Assembly (NCBI GenBank): GCA_944472135.2
Contig: CALYDD020000394.1
Coordinates: 124,001 to 188,000, forward strand
Length of the DNA stretch: 64,000 nt
Reading direction: 5' to 3'
From: Trichobilharzia regenti
Lineage: Eukaryota; Platyhelminthes; Trematoda; Strigeidida; Schistosomatidae
The translations under genes and the position numbers were made by a program. Each line of letters begins with the position of its first letter. Position 1 is the stretch's first letter. This document shows, piece by piece, positions 11,844 through 25,800 of this stretch. Under the pieces are notes generated by a model, which saw only the letters and a program-made list of their open reading frames with translations, did no database searches and was not told where the DNA came from.

Positions 11844-12435
11844 TTTTGATGTGGTTTTGTTCTCTGAGCTGGATGGTTAGTTCGCGAAGCTTTCATCACC
11901 TTACTGGGTGACATCCTCAGCGCATACTTCAATTTGAAGTGAGCTTTTAGATTTCTCCACGAGTTTATTAATCATCTCTCCTGGTGACCTTGGACGTGAT
12001 GGGTTGTTTGTGTGTGTTTTCACACCTTCTAGGTTACTTGTATTGGAACCGGTTGTTTCTTTGACTTGAACTTTGACCCTTTGTGTGTGAAGTTTCTTTC
12101 TTATTGGTTGATAAATTTTGTCTATCTCGATGTGTCTATTGATTGATGATTCACTGGAATATCAGCCAAGCTTCTAAAAATTCTCTAGCATTCTTGTTAT
12201 TTCCTCTGTCTAATATTTGAACGTTGTCCCAGTCGAATTGATGTCCGTAGTTGCGATCACTCCATCAACTCTGCTATCCGATTCCTAGAGAAAATCAGAG
12301 GCATCCAAATAGATGAACAAGAAATAATGGTATCATTCGACTTGACAGCATTATATACAACCATCGGACAAAACCTAGCAAAAGAAACCATGGAGCAATT
12401 ACTTAGCAACGACGAACAACTGCCACAACAACGGT
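11844..12435 (+). mobile_element. PLE-C fragment with inverted 5' piece
   Basis: The first part (11844-12252) matches, in the same orientation, the 3'-terminal region of the PLE at 60466-61345, but without the solo LTR present there. At about 12253 the sequence switches strand and continues as the RT start of the same PLE, now plus-oriented (compare 62290-62460, reversed). It encodes QEIMVSFDLTALYTTIGQN and stops after about 180 bp. An inverted 3' fragment joined to the 5' end of a coding copy is characteristic of Penelope terminal pseudo-repeats. It sits exactly at the inner edge of the left palindrome arm. Confidence 0.85.
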
Positions 12436-12650
12436 AAACAGAGGAATGACAGCCCAAATAAGTAAAATATTCAAGGTTTATTGTAGTTGAAACAAACATT
12501 TTCAGATTAATAAGCATCTCCAATATCCGTTATGGACGGGATCACATTAACTGAATGCGTAATATTTTGACGAATTTGGAATTGTTCGAGGATATGAGGC
12601 TGTGAATTTTGTAGATTGAAATCAACCAATATTTTTCTGGCCAGTCTAGG
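12436..12650 (+). repeat. Dispersed ~215-bp repeat, diverged copy
   Basis: This is a diverged plus-oriented relative of 52095-52310, sharing the order ggaatgacagc, tattcaa, tttggaatt or tttggaagg, then gatatgaggctgtg. It abuts the truncated end of PLE-C, as the arm copies abut PLE-A. This suggests that it marks a common PLE junction, or is a target-associated repeat. Confidence 0.55.
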
Positions 12651-15600
12651 TTAATTTACTGGTTGTGTTAATTCCGGAAAATATTATTCACCAGAATAAA
12701 AGTGAGGTAGGTAAGTCCTGTTTCCACGTTCCAGTGAACGTCACTTCAGATGCATCACCCGCCAAGACAAAAATTTAATTACTTTCTAATCACCGTCTAT
12801 TTGGACATTTATTTATGCAAATGCACACACATATGAGCAGCAGAACTATCCATCACATGCAGAAACTGATATCTTGAATATAGCCCCCCTGTTGTAATTT
12901 TGATATTTTGAAAGGGTGCTCATTCAGTCTGGCGTGAAAAGGATACTGTGAATTGATAGCGTTAGTTTTGACCTGTGCAGGTGTGAAGCCTGATGACATC
13001 TGACTGACAATCATACACCAAATGATGTACTATAGTTATCATCACTGGAATATTTTAATCAATGGATGCCTGTGAGCATCATAAAGCGTTGAAAGTATAA
13101 GTTTAGATGTCAAATTTATTCATCGGAATACAGAGCTGTCATTACGCTTTGAAGAATATGAATTATCTTGGTAACTGTTTCATGTGAGAGTATACCGAAA
13201 ATACGCTTATATCATTCATACATTCCAACACCACAATGTTTGTTGGCAGCTTGTCATGTGTATACTCAGGTAGATAAATGATTAACACTTCGATCGAATA
13301 TCTGTAAAATTTCGCCAATCTCATGTAATCATTCTTTGTGTCGGAAATGCAGCGCTGATGGTGAATTCATCAAATTTATAAGAATGTCATAACCTTAATT
13401 TAACATTCTATGTGAGTGATAATGGACTTGACTAAGTCAAGAGATCTGGTCATTCAGCTCCTTGTTTATTTCTAATTTCCTGGATTACAAATACTAACTA
13501 TTTGGTCAAATGATAATTCAACCTGATAATCAGAATAATCGGATATCACCGATTGATTCTGAGGATGTATGGGTGTGACCACCGTCTAATCATCGTCTAT
13601 TCAAAAAATTGACGATGACGACATTCTGCTCGTTGGTTTCACATATCTACTGTAGAAATTTCACGGATGCTTTGATGCTAGCACTGTGTTATTGAAGTAA
13701 GAAGTTATGTATACATTCTAAACACTGGCACTCATTATTGATCGTACGGAATTTCCTGCCTGCCCATTGAATTTAGGATGACGCAGTGCTGTGTACAGGT
13801 GATAGCAGCCCAACTGAGAAGCATTTTCAGTAAAAAGGACATCAAGAATTCATTCACGACTGAAAATCTCTCACAGAGACGTGTGTGACAATTTTGCGTT
13901 AGGACTATTTGTATTTATCATTTATGATCGCCTGGAATAACAATACAAGCGTGGTAGGAATTAACGAATGAACCACAGTAATCCGAGTGAATGAACTTCC
14001 GAATCTCACAATATCTCGGACGCCACGGTTTCCACAATGACTTGAACTGGGTAACCAAGTAACAACTAATGCCTGTGAATAATTAACCGTATTTGCTATA
14101 ACATACTCTGACTATATGATTTCATGATTTTGAATTTCCATCATGATATTTCTTCTGTTACCGAGCTCACAAAATTTTCGACTTCACATTTCTTGTAGTA
14201 TGATTACCACATAGGATCCTTGATCATTCCTACGAAAATAATTTTCACCAGAACTCATAGACACTAGGTAGCTTCGGAGAATTCAGGATTTGATTAGCTT
14301 AGCATGACTTTCATTGTTATTTGTATTTGAGAATCCGAATAGAGATATTGAAGTAGGAAGTTATCTTCTCGTCACTCCAGCTTCAAAGGACTCACTGTGA
14401 CACTCATTGATCTTCGTACTGAATTTTCTGCTAGCCCGTTATGTTGAAGTCGAATAAGGAGATTAAGTGTCACACAATTCGTGTAATCAGCTCACATCAA
14501 CATGTCTTGGTTAATTTCGAATCACTGAGAGTGCGGAATCGGTGAGCGAGTGGGAAAATAGATATAACTTATATCTCAAGTTGGAATCCGCCTACAAAAT
14601 TTGAACGGAAGAAAGTAATTGCGATCACATATTGGTTGAATAACTCAGGGAGAAGGTGTCACTATAACACTCAGCAATCTAATTGCCTTCAAACCAAGAA
14701 GGGATGGAACATATTCCTTTACAAAATAAGGGAATATTCCCAAGACGACCACTTTCTGATTTCGATGCAACCGATGTTGGCACTACATATAAGAGGTAGT
14801 CTTTGACCAACTATTCTTGTAAATGAAATAGTTTAAGTGTTGATTTGCATATGCTTACAAGATGATATTAACTGTCTCGCAGAAATTATAGACTCAGAAC
14901 CCGCAGTACAAATGTGAAAGAGTGAAACGTGCCTGTACTTATGGTGAAGGTTTGTGTAACAGTGAGACAGCTATTCCTTATCTCCCTCAAACTGTCACTG
15001 GTGTTGTTTACATTCTCCACTTCCCAAAACCTCGACAATTATTCCCCTCCTTGCATTCATAATCATAAATATCTGCTGCAAGTATATTCAATGAACACCA
15101 GTAAGAATACAGAAGCTTGCACATTCTATCTGGAAAGCAATCGGTTTACGTGTAAATGAACTTTGTCTCGACACATCCATAGTGAGGTGATGGACTAAAT
15201 AGCTCTGCTAAGAAGTGAGAACGAATTATTTGATGACCGAGCGATTCATTCTAAGATGAAATAGCCTGTTGCTCGTTTATTTCAATTGAGGATATCGTGT
15301 TGATACGGTCGATAGGAGAGATATGCAAACAGATTTTGTATTCATTCCTACAATGAAATTGACACTATACAGAGATGTTAGATAAGGTGTCGCGCTACTG
15401 GATTGTGTACTGGTTTCATCATTCATCCAGGAGTATTCATTGATAACTGCACAAACAAAAACACATTTCTGATGGGTTTCCAACAAACTGTTGTGGAACA
15501 ATCGAGAGGAAAATATCTCCGAGGATGTGATTTGTCGGCATATGCAAAAACACTGCCTCACATACCGTAATGCTGATTGGTATTTCACTTGTCGACCCTG

Positions 15601-15949
15601 CAAGAAAATGAATTATTTTGCAAGAGAACTCACGGGGAATATCTGTACTGTGTGTTACCACAGTATCTGAAGGGAAGCCTTCATTTAATGATGACCATTG
15701 GTGATTTTGTTGATTAGGAATCCTTGACATAGAAGATGTGGATGGTTTGATAGATTGAGACAATTCACCACCTCCAGTTCATTCTAGTTTGTAGTGACCC
15801 GAAGCGATGTGTTTTGATGTGGACTGAGGAAAGCAATTTGGTTTCTACTATATACAGCTAAATTCCAAGTGGGGAAGGGAGTGAGGCAAAGGTGTCTACT
15901 ATTGCCAAAGATCTTCCTGATTGCAGTAGACTGGATAATGTGACAGACA
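12651..15949. other. Spacer, no confident gene; old internal duplication
   Basis: No recognisable gene. Two diverged direct repeats about 650 bp apart are visible near 13692-13790 and 14345-14440: both have a ttgaagta..gaagttat start and a tactgaattttctgc or tacggaatttcctgc core. Another weak similarity links 14880-14960 with 6690-6780 (shared string gaaattatagactcagaac). Minus-strand frames at 15277-15763 are open but overlap each other without motifs. The stretch looks like old, decayed duplicated sequence. Confidence 0.4.
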
Positions 15950-16825
15950 ACAGGCAATGAGTAAACAGGAATAAAATAAACTCACACAAAAAACATGGGG
16001 GATCTGGACTTCGCCAATGATATATGTCTGATTTCCAAAAAACTGGAAGATATGCAAGTGAAAAGCATCAAGCTGGCACAAAAAGCATAACAGATAGGAC
16101 TTCAAGGGAATAAATAAATAAAGCAGAGGTGATGGAAATACCAGGCCAACACCAACAGCAACAAAAACAGAAAACAATCAGCCAGCAAAAGTGGGAAGAA
16201 CCTGAAGGGAAAAAACTTCTTTAGGTACCTGAGAAGTATCGTTTCAACTACAGGCGGAATTGACGAGCATATCAAAGCCAGAAAACAGAAAAGCAAGACA
16301 AGCTTTCATTACCCTTAAGTCTGTGTGGAGGTCAACGGCCGCCACCATCAAAAATAAGATCCGGATTTCCAACTTTAATGTGAAGTCAGGGCTACTTTAC
16401 GGATCAGAGACTTGGCGAATCATAAAGAGTATCTCCAACAAACTTCAGACAATCATCAACAGTTGTCCTCGCTCAATACACAAGATCAGGTGGCCGGCCA
16501 GAAGAGATCAGCAACAGGGATCTCTGGCCATGAGCGAACCAACCAGGAATCTATTGTGAAACAAATAGGCAGGAAGAAATGGAGATGGATTGGTCGTATA
16601 CTGAGGAAAACATCAAGTGACCTCACTGGAAAGGCCATTGCTCGAGTGGAACCCGAAAGGGAAGCTCCGAGTTGGTCGTAGGTTCAAGGGTAACTTGGAG
16701 GAGAAGAAGTGAAGAGGCGATTAAAGCATGTGGACAGACAAGAAGCGGAATGAAACAGTTGGCCGAAAACAGGAGGCAATGGAGACGCGCAGCTGAAGGC
16801 CTACGTTCCTCTAGGAATTAAAGCA
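15950..16825 (+). pseudogene. RTE-type LINE remnant (3' part of RT)
   Basis: The plus strand encodes, with frameshifts, the end of an RTE-clade reverse transcriptase: DLDFANDICLISKKLEDMQ, where the catalytic FADD is FAND; then FRYLRSIVSTTGGIDEHIKA; then GLLYGSETWRIIKSISNKLQ; and IGRKKWRWIGRILRK. The order and motifs fit the schistosome SR2/SjR2 style of RTE element (family knowledge, not searched). The second catalytic aspartate is lost and stops are frequent, so it is dead. Its last part, from 16216, became the start of the 1927-bp tandem unit. Confidence 0.85.
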
Positions 16826-19800
16826 TATAATAGTATAATAATAATGCATAGTTCAAAACACCCCTTCAGCAGCTGTGAAATGTCAATGACTTATCACAAA
16901 CTTTCCGAGATTTGAGTCATCCTCACCTCAAAGAACACAACCAAAGTCGCACAACAATTCACTGCCAATGTTATCATCACAGAGGCACAATGAGACGCGT
17001 CAAGAGTTTTGGTAAACTAGGAAGAAAAACAATCAGTGTAAATAAGTCGATAGGCGACATGCCGTCAATGGGACGTTGACGTATGAATGCAACCTGAGAG
17101 AAAAGACGAGAATTCCTACTTGAATGACTGTGAGCATTGCACGATTGTTTTTGGACTTGGTCGCCATTGGCGGAGTGATTCAATTGTTTGGAAGTTGTAA
17201 GAAGACGAGAGAATACGGATAGTAGTAAAATACATTCATTGTAAACTATTTGTTGATAGACTTGTTTCAGAGAATTAATTGATTGTAACCACGGAAGAAT
17301 ACAATTTCTTGTCGTTCATTATGTTTTGCAGTTAAACTCGACAGTGTACACAGTGTGAGTTTCGATTCGAGTGTCTTCAGAAACAATGGGAATATAGGGT
17401 TAACTTCCTCGACACCTACAGTGTTAGTTGAAATCTTGAATGTGCATGAATATTGCAGATACATCGTTGATGTGTGAATGCGGACAATCTTCTGTTAACT
17501 GTACGCTTCAGTTTCGAAGTAATCATCACTCTCCAAAACAACGCCCCCAACGGATATCTCAGTATCCAGTTGGCTGATCGACCTTCCAAGTAGTTAACCA
17601 ACTTTCTCCTTATTGGAATATGAGGAAATAGAAGACGAAACTAGAATGAATGTTCTATCATATGTGTATGGCTATATGCCACGGTAACACCGACAACCAG
17701 TATTACCACTAAGACTACTGAAGAACTACTACTCTACTAGCTCTAGTTAGTTAAAATTGTATAAATAAAAAAGTATAAAAAATGATTAAGTTTACAAATT
17801 ATTGAATAAGAAAGTGACCTCTAAAATTCTTGTTAGCTTCAATTACAACAATGTTGTTTTTAACAAACGTGACTTGTTCAGTCGTACGACGACAGATTCT
17901 ATTAATTAGCCACCAGCTAATGAATAATCATGATCAATGATCATCAGTCTATGTGTGAGAGAGCAATCTTCTAGTCTGTTTCCCCCTCTCAATACTCCGT
18001 TGATTTTGTTACATAATTATTTGGCGTGATTTATTCTGTGAAATGAAATACGTTTTATTATCTATGTGACATTCCTGTGTATTTTGAGGATGTTCAGAAA
18101 TCACACAAACATTCTCATTATGTTGATTTCACTTCACTTCACTTCTTTGGGTACCTGGGAAGTATCGTTTCAACTACAGGCGGAATTGACGAGCATATCA
18201 AAGCCAGAAAACAGAAAAGCAAGACAAGCTTTCATTACCCTTAAGTCTGTGTGGAGGTCAACGGCCGCCACCATCAAAAATAAGATCCGGATTTCCAACT
18301 TTAATGTGAAGTCAGGGCTACTTTACGGATCAGAGACTTGGCGAATCATAAAGAGTATCTCCAACAAACTTCAGACAATCATCAACAGTTGTCCTCGCTC
18401 AATACACAAGATCAGGTGGCCGGCCAGAAGAGATCAGCAACAGGGATCTCTGGCCATGAGCGAACCAACCAGGAATCTATTGTGAAACAAATAGGCAGGA
18501 AGAAATGGAGATGGATTGGTCGTATACTGAGGAAAACATCAAGTGACCTCACTGGAAAGGCCATTGCTCGAGTGGAACCCGAAAGGGAAGCTCCGAGTTG
18601 GTCGTAGGTTCAAGGGTAACTTGGAGGAGAAGAAGTGAAGAGGCGATTAAAGCATGTGGACAGACAAGAAGCGGAATGAAACAGTTGGCCGAAAACAGGA
18701 GGCAATGGAGACGCGCAGCTGAAGGCCTACGTTCCTCTAGGAATTAAAGCATATAATAGTATAATAATAATGCATAGTTCAAAACACCCCTTCAGCAGCT
18801 GTGAAATGTCAATGACTTATCACAAACTTTCCGAGATTTGAGTCATCCTCACCTCAAAGAACACAACCAAAGTCGCACAACAATTCACTGCCAATGTTAT
18901 CATCACAGAGGCACAATGAGACGCGTCAAGAGTTTTGGTAAACTAGGAAGAAAAACAATCAGTGTAAATAAGTCGATAGGCGACATGCCGTCAATGGGAC
19001 GTTGACGTATGAATGCAACCTGAGAGAAAAGACGAGAATTCCTACTTGAATGACTGTGAGCATTGCACGATTGTTTTTGGACTTGGTCGCCATTGGCGGA
19101 GTGATTCAATTGTTTGGAAGTTGTAAGAAGACGAGAGAATACGGATAGTAGTAAAATACATTCATTGTAAACTATTTGTTGATAGACTTGTTTCAGAGAA
19201 TTAATTGATTGTAACCACGGAAGAATACAATTTCTTGTCGTTCATTATGTTTTGCAGTTAAACTCGACAGTGTACACAGTGTGAGTTCCGATTCGAGTGT
19301 CTTCAGAAACAATGGGAATATAGGGTTAACTTCCTCGACACCTACAGTGTTAGTTGAAATCTTGAATGTGCATGAATATTGCAGATACATCGTTGATGTG
19401 TGAATGCGGACAATCTTCTGTTAACTGTACGCTTCAGTTTCGAAGTAATCATCACTCTCCAAAACAACGCCCCCAACGGATATCTCAGTATCCAGTTGGC
19501 TGATCGACCTTCCAAGTAGTTAACCAACTTTCTCCTTATTGGAATATGAGGAAATAGAAGACGAAACTAGAATGAATGTTCTATCATATGTGTATGGCTA
19601 TATGCCACGGTAACACCGACAACCAGTATTACCACTAAGACTACTGAAGAACTACTACTCTACTAGCTCTAGTTAGTTAAAATTGTATAAATAAAAAAGT
19701 ATAAAAAATGATTAAGTTTACAAATTATTGAATAAGAAAGTGACCTCTAAAATTCTTGTTAGCTTCAATTACAACAATGTTGTTTTTAACAAACGTGACT

Positions 19801-22800
19801 TGTTCAGTCGTACGACGACAGATTCTATTAATTAGCCACCAGCTAATGAATAATCATGATCAATGATCATCAGTCTATGTGTGAGAGAGCAACTCTTCTA
19901 GTCTGTTTCCCCCTCTCAATACTCCGTTGATTTTGTTACATAATTATTTGGCGTGATTTATTCTGTGAAATGAAATACGTTTTATTATCTATGTGACATT
20001 CCTGTGTATTTTGAGGATGTTCAGAAATCACACAAACATTCTCATTATCTTCATTTCACTTCACTTCACTTCTTTGGGTACCTGGGAAGTATCGTTTCAA
20101 CTACAGGCGGAATTGACGAGCATATCAAAGCCAGAAAACAGAAAAGCAAGACAAGCTTTCATTACCCTTAAGTCTGTGTGGAGGTCAACGGCCGCCACCA
20201 TCAAAAATAAGATCCGGATTTCCAACTTTAATGTGAAGTCAGGGCTACTTTACGGATCAGAGACTTGGCGAATCATAAAGAGTATCTCCAACAAACTTCA
20301 GACAATCATCAACAGTTGTCCTCGCTCAATACACAAGATCAGGTGGCCGGCCAGAAGAGATCAGCAACAGGGATCTCTGGCCATGAGCGAACCAACCAGG
20401 AATCTATTGTGAAACAAATAGGCAGGAAGAAATGGAGATGGATTGGTCGTATACTGAGGAAAACATCAAGTGACCTCACTGGAAAGGCCATTGCTCGAGT
20501 GGAACCCGAAAGGGAAGTTCCGAGTTGGTCGTAGGTTCAAGGGTAACTTGGAGGAGAAGAAGTGAAGAGGCGATTAAAGCATGTGGACAGACAAGAAGCG
20601 GAATGAAACAGTTGGCCGAAAACAGGAGGCAATGGAGACGCGCAGCTGAAGGCCTACGTTCCTCTAGGAATTAAAGCATATAATAGTATAATAATAATGC
20701 ATAGTTCAAAACACCCCTTCAGCAGCTGTGAAATGTCAATGACTTATCACAAACTTTCCGAGATTTGAGTCATCCTCACCTCAAAGAACACAACCAAAGT
20801 CGCACAACAATTCACTGCCAATGTTATCATCACAGAGGCACAATGAGACGCGTCAAGAGTTTTGGTAAACTAGGAAGAAAAACAATCAGTGTAAATAAGT
20901 CGATAGGCGACATGCCGTCAATGGGACGTTGACGTATGAATGCAACCTGAGAGAAAAGACGAGAATTCCTACTTGAATGACTGTGAGCATTGCACGATTG
21001 TTTTTGGACTTGGTCGCCATTGGCGGAGTGATTCAATTGTTTGGAAGTTGTAAGAAGACGAGAGAATACGGATAGTAGTAAAATACATTCATTGTAAACT
21101 ATTTGTTGATAGACTTGTTTCAGAGAATTAATTGATTGTAACCACGGAAGAATACAATTTCTTGTCGTTCATTATGTTTTGCAGTTAAACTCGACAGTGT
21201 ACACAGTGTGAGTTTCGATTCGAGTGTCTTCAGAAACAATGGGAATATAGGGTTAACTTCCTCGACACCTACAGTGTTAGTTGAAATCTTGAATGTGCAT
21301 GAATATTGCAGATACATCGTTGATGTGTGAATGCGGACAATCTTCTGTTAACTGTACGCTTCAGTTTCGAAGTAATCATCACTCTCCAAAACAACGCCCC
21401 CAACGGATATCTCAGTATCCAGTTGGCTGATCGACCTTCCAAGTAGTTAACCAACTTTCTCCTTATTGGAATATGAGGAAATAGAAGACGAAACTAGAAT
21501 GAATGTTCTATCATATGTGTATGGCTATATGCCACGGTAACACCGACAACCAGTATTACCACTAAGACTACTGAAGAACTACTACTCTACTAGCTCTAGT
21601 TAGTTAAAATTGTATAAATAAAAAAGTATAAAAAATGATTAAGTTTACAAATTATTGAATAAGAAAGTGACCTCTAAAATTCTTGTTAGCTTCAATTACA
21701 ACAATGTTGTTTTTAACAAACGTGACTTGTTCAGTCGTACGACGACAGATTCTATTAATTAGCCACCAGCTAATGAATAATCATGATCAATGATCATCAG
21801 TCTATGTGTGAGAGAGCAACTCTTCTAGTCTGTTTCCCCCTCTCAATACTCCGTTGATTTTGTTACATAATTATTTGGCGTGATTTATTCTGTGAAATGA
21901 AATACGTTTTATTATCTATGTGACATTCCTGTGTATTTTGAGGATGTTCAGAAATCACACAAACATTCTCATTATCTTCATTTCACTTCACTTCACTTCT
22001 TTGGGTACCTGGGAAGTATCGTTTCAACTACAGGCGGAATTGACGAGCATATCAAAGCCAGAAAACAGAAAAGCAAGACAAGCTTTCATTACCCTTAAGT
22101 CTGTGTGGAGGTCAACGGCCGCCACCATCAAAAATAAGATCCGGATTTCCAACTTTAATGTGAAGTCAGGGCTACTTTACGGATCAGAGACTTGGCGAAT
22201 CATAAAGAGTATCTCCAACAAACTTCAGACAATCATCAACAGTTGTCCTCGCTCAATACACAAGATCAGGTGGCCGGCCAGAAGAGATCAGCAACAGGGA
22301 TCTCTGGCCATGAGCGAACCAACCAGGAATCTATTGTGAAACAAATAGGCAGGAAGAAATGGAGATGGATTGGTCGTATACTGAGGAAAACATCAAGTGA
22401 CCTCACTGGAAAGGCCATTGCTCGAGTGGAACCCGAAAGGGAAGCTCCGAGTTGGTCGTAGGTTCAAGGGTAACTTGGAGGAGAAGAAGTGAAGAGGCGA
22501 TTAAAGCATGTGGACAGACAAGAAGCGGAATGAAACAGTTGGCCGAAAACAGGAGGCAATGGAGACGCGCAGCTGAAGGCCTACGTTCCTCTAGGAATTA
22601 AAGCATATAATAGTATAATAATAATGCATAGTTCAAAACACCCCTTCAGCAGCTGTGAAATGTCAATGACTTATCACAAACTTTCCGAGATTTGAGTCAT
22701 CCTCACCTCAAAGAACACAACCAAAGTCGCACAACAATTCACTGCCAATGTTATCATCACAGAGGCACAATGAGACGCGTCAAGAGTTTTGGTAAACTAG

Positions 22801-25800
22801 GAAGAAAAACAATCAGTGTAAATAAGTCGATAGGCGACATGCCGTCAATGGGACGTTGACGTATGAATGCAACCTGAGAGAAAAGACGAGAATTCCTACT
22901 TGAATGACTGTGAGCATTGCACGATTGTTTTTGGACTTGGTCGCCATTGGCGGAGTGATTCAATTGTTTGGAAGTTGTAAGAAGACGAGAGAATACGGAT
23001 AGTAGTAAAATACATTCATTGTAAACTATTTGTTGATAGACTTGTTTCAGAGAATTAATTGATTGTAACCACGGAAGAATACAATTTCTTGTCGTTCATT
23101 ATGTTTTGCAGTTAAACTCGACAGTGTACACAGTGTGAGTTTCGATTCGAGTGTCTTCAGAAACAATGGGAATATAGGGTTAACTTCCTCGACACCTACA
23201 GTGTTAGTTGAAATCTTGAATGTGCATGAATATTGCAGATACATCGTTGATGTGTGAATGCGGACAATCTTCTGTTAACTGTACGCTTCAGTTTCGAAGT
23301 AATCATCACTCTCCAAAACAACGCCCCCAACGGATATCTCAGTATCCAGTTGGCTGATCGACCTTCCAAGTAGTTAACCAACTTTCTCCTTATTGGAATA
23401 TGAGGAAATAGAAGACGAAACTAGAATGAATGTTCTATCATATGTGTATGGCTATATGCCACGGTAACACCGACAACCAGTATTACCACTAAGACTACTG
23501 AAGAACTACTACTCTACTAGCTCTAGTTAGTTAAAATTGTATAAATAAAAAAGTATAAAAAATGATTAAGTTTACAAATTATTGAATAAGAAAGTGACCT
23601 CTAAAATTCTTGTTAGCTTCAATTACAACAATGTTGTTTTTAACAAACGTGACTTGTTCAGTCGTACGACGACAGATTCTATTAATTAGCCACCAGCTAA
23701 TGAATAATCATGATCAATGATCATCAGTCTATGTGTGAGAGAGCAACTCTTCTAGTCTGTTTCCCCCTCTCAATACTCCGTTGATTTTGTTACATAATTA
23801 TTTGGCGTGATTTATTCTGTGAAATGAAATACGTTTTATTATCTATGTGACATTCCTGTGTATTTTGAGGATGTTCAGAAATCACACAAACATTCTCATT
23901 ATCTTCATTTCACTTCACTTCACTTCTTTGGGTACCTGGGAAGTATCGTTTCAACTACAGGCGGAATTGACGAGCATATCAAAGCCAGAAAACGGAAAAG
24001 CAAGACAAGCTTTCATTACCCTTAAGTCTGTGTGGAGGTCAACAGCCGCCACCATCAAAAATAAGATCCGGATTTCCAACTTTAATGTGAAGTCAGGGCT
24101 ACTTTACGGATCAGAGACTTGGCGAATCATAAAGAGTATCTCCAACAAACTTCAGACAATCATCAACAGTTGTCCTCGCTCAATACACAAGATCAGGTGG
24201 CCGGCCAGAAGAGATCAGCAACAGGGATCTCTGGCCATGAGCGAACCAACCAGGAATCTATTGTGAAACAAATAGGCAGGAAGAAATGGAGATGGATTGG
24301 TCGTATACTGAGGAAAACATCAAGTGACCTCACTGGAAAGGCCATTGCTCGAGTGGAACCCGAAAGGGAAGCTCCGAGTTGGTCGTAGGTTCAAGGGTAA
24401 CTTGGAGGAGAAGAAGTGAAGAGGCGATTAAAGCATGTGGACAGACAAGAAGCGGAATGAAACAGTTGGCCGAAAACAGGAGGCAATGGAGACGCGCAGC
24501 TGAAGGCCTACGTTCCTCTAGGAATTAAAGCATATAATAGTATAATAATAATGCATAGTTCAAAACACCCCTTCAGCAGCTGTGAAATGTCAATGACTTA
24601 TCACAAACTTTCCGAGATTTGAGTCATCCTCACCTCAAAGAACACAACCAAAGTCGCACAACAATTCACTGCCAATGTTATCATCACAGAGGCACAATGA
24701 GACGCGTCAAGAGTTTTGGTAAACTAGGAAGAAAAACAATCAGTGTAAATAAGTCGATAGGCGACATGCCGTCAATGGGACGTTGACGTATGAATGCAAC
24801 CTGAGAGAAAAGACGAGAATTCCTACTTGAATGACTGTGAGCATTGCACGATTGTTTTTGGACTTGGTCGCCATTGGCGGAGTGATTCAATTGTTTGGAA
24901 GTTGTAAGAAGACGAGAGAATACGGATAGTAGTAAAATACATTCATTGTAAACTATTTGTTGATAGACTTGTTTCAGAGAATTAATTGATTGTAACCACG
25001 GAAGAATACAATTTCTTGTCGTTCATTATGTTTTGCAGTTAAACTCGACAGTGTACACAGTGTGAGTTTCGATTCGAGTGTCTTCAGAAACAATGGGAAT
25101 ATAGGGTTAACTTCCTCGACACCTACAGTGTTAGTTGAAATCTTGAATGTGCATGAATATTGCAGATACATCGTTGATGTGTGAATGCGGACAATCTTCT
25201 GTTAACTGTACGCTTCAGTTTCGAAGTAATCATCACTCTCCAAAACAACGCCCCCAACGGATATCTCAGTATCCAGTTGGCTGATCGACCTTCCAAGTAG
25301 TTAACCAACTTTCTCCTTATTGGAATATGAGGAAATAGAAGACGAAACTAGAATGAATGTTCTATCATATGTGTATGGCTATATGCCACGGTAACACCGA
25401 CAACCAGTATTACCACTAAGACTACTGAAGAACTACTACTCTACTAGCTCTAGTTAGTTAAAATTGTATAAATAAAAAAGTATAAAAAATGATTAAGTTT
25501 ACAAATTATTGAATAAGAAAGTGACCTCTAAAATTCTTGTTAGCTTCAATTACAACAATGTTGTTTTTAACAAACGTGACTTGTTCAGTCGTACGACGAC
25601 AGATTCTATTAATTAGCCACCAGCTAATGAATAATCATGATCAATGATCATCAGTCTATGTGTGAGAGAGCAACTCTTCTAGTCTGTTTCCCCCTCTCAA
25701 TACTCCGTTGATTTTGTTACATAATTATTTGGCGTGATTTATTCTGTGAAATGAAATACGTTTTATTATCTATGTGACATTCCTGTGTATTTTGAGGATG

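Noticed and set aside
16260..16681. 99/139- and 89-codon plus ORFs in the array treated as genes
   Set aside because: They are two frames of one frameshifted RTE reverse-transcriptase tail; the ATG of the 139-codon form lies in the tandem junction.
16977..17601. Three minus-strand ORFs (61-68 codons) repeated in every 1927-bp unit
   Set aside because: They overlap, lack motifs and recur only because the unit recurs; near-identity of young copies says nothing about selection.
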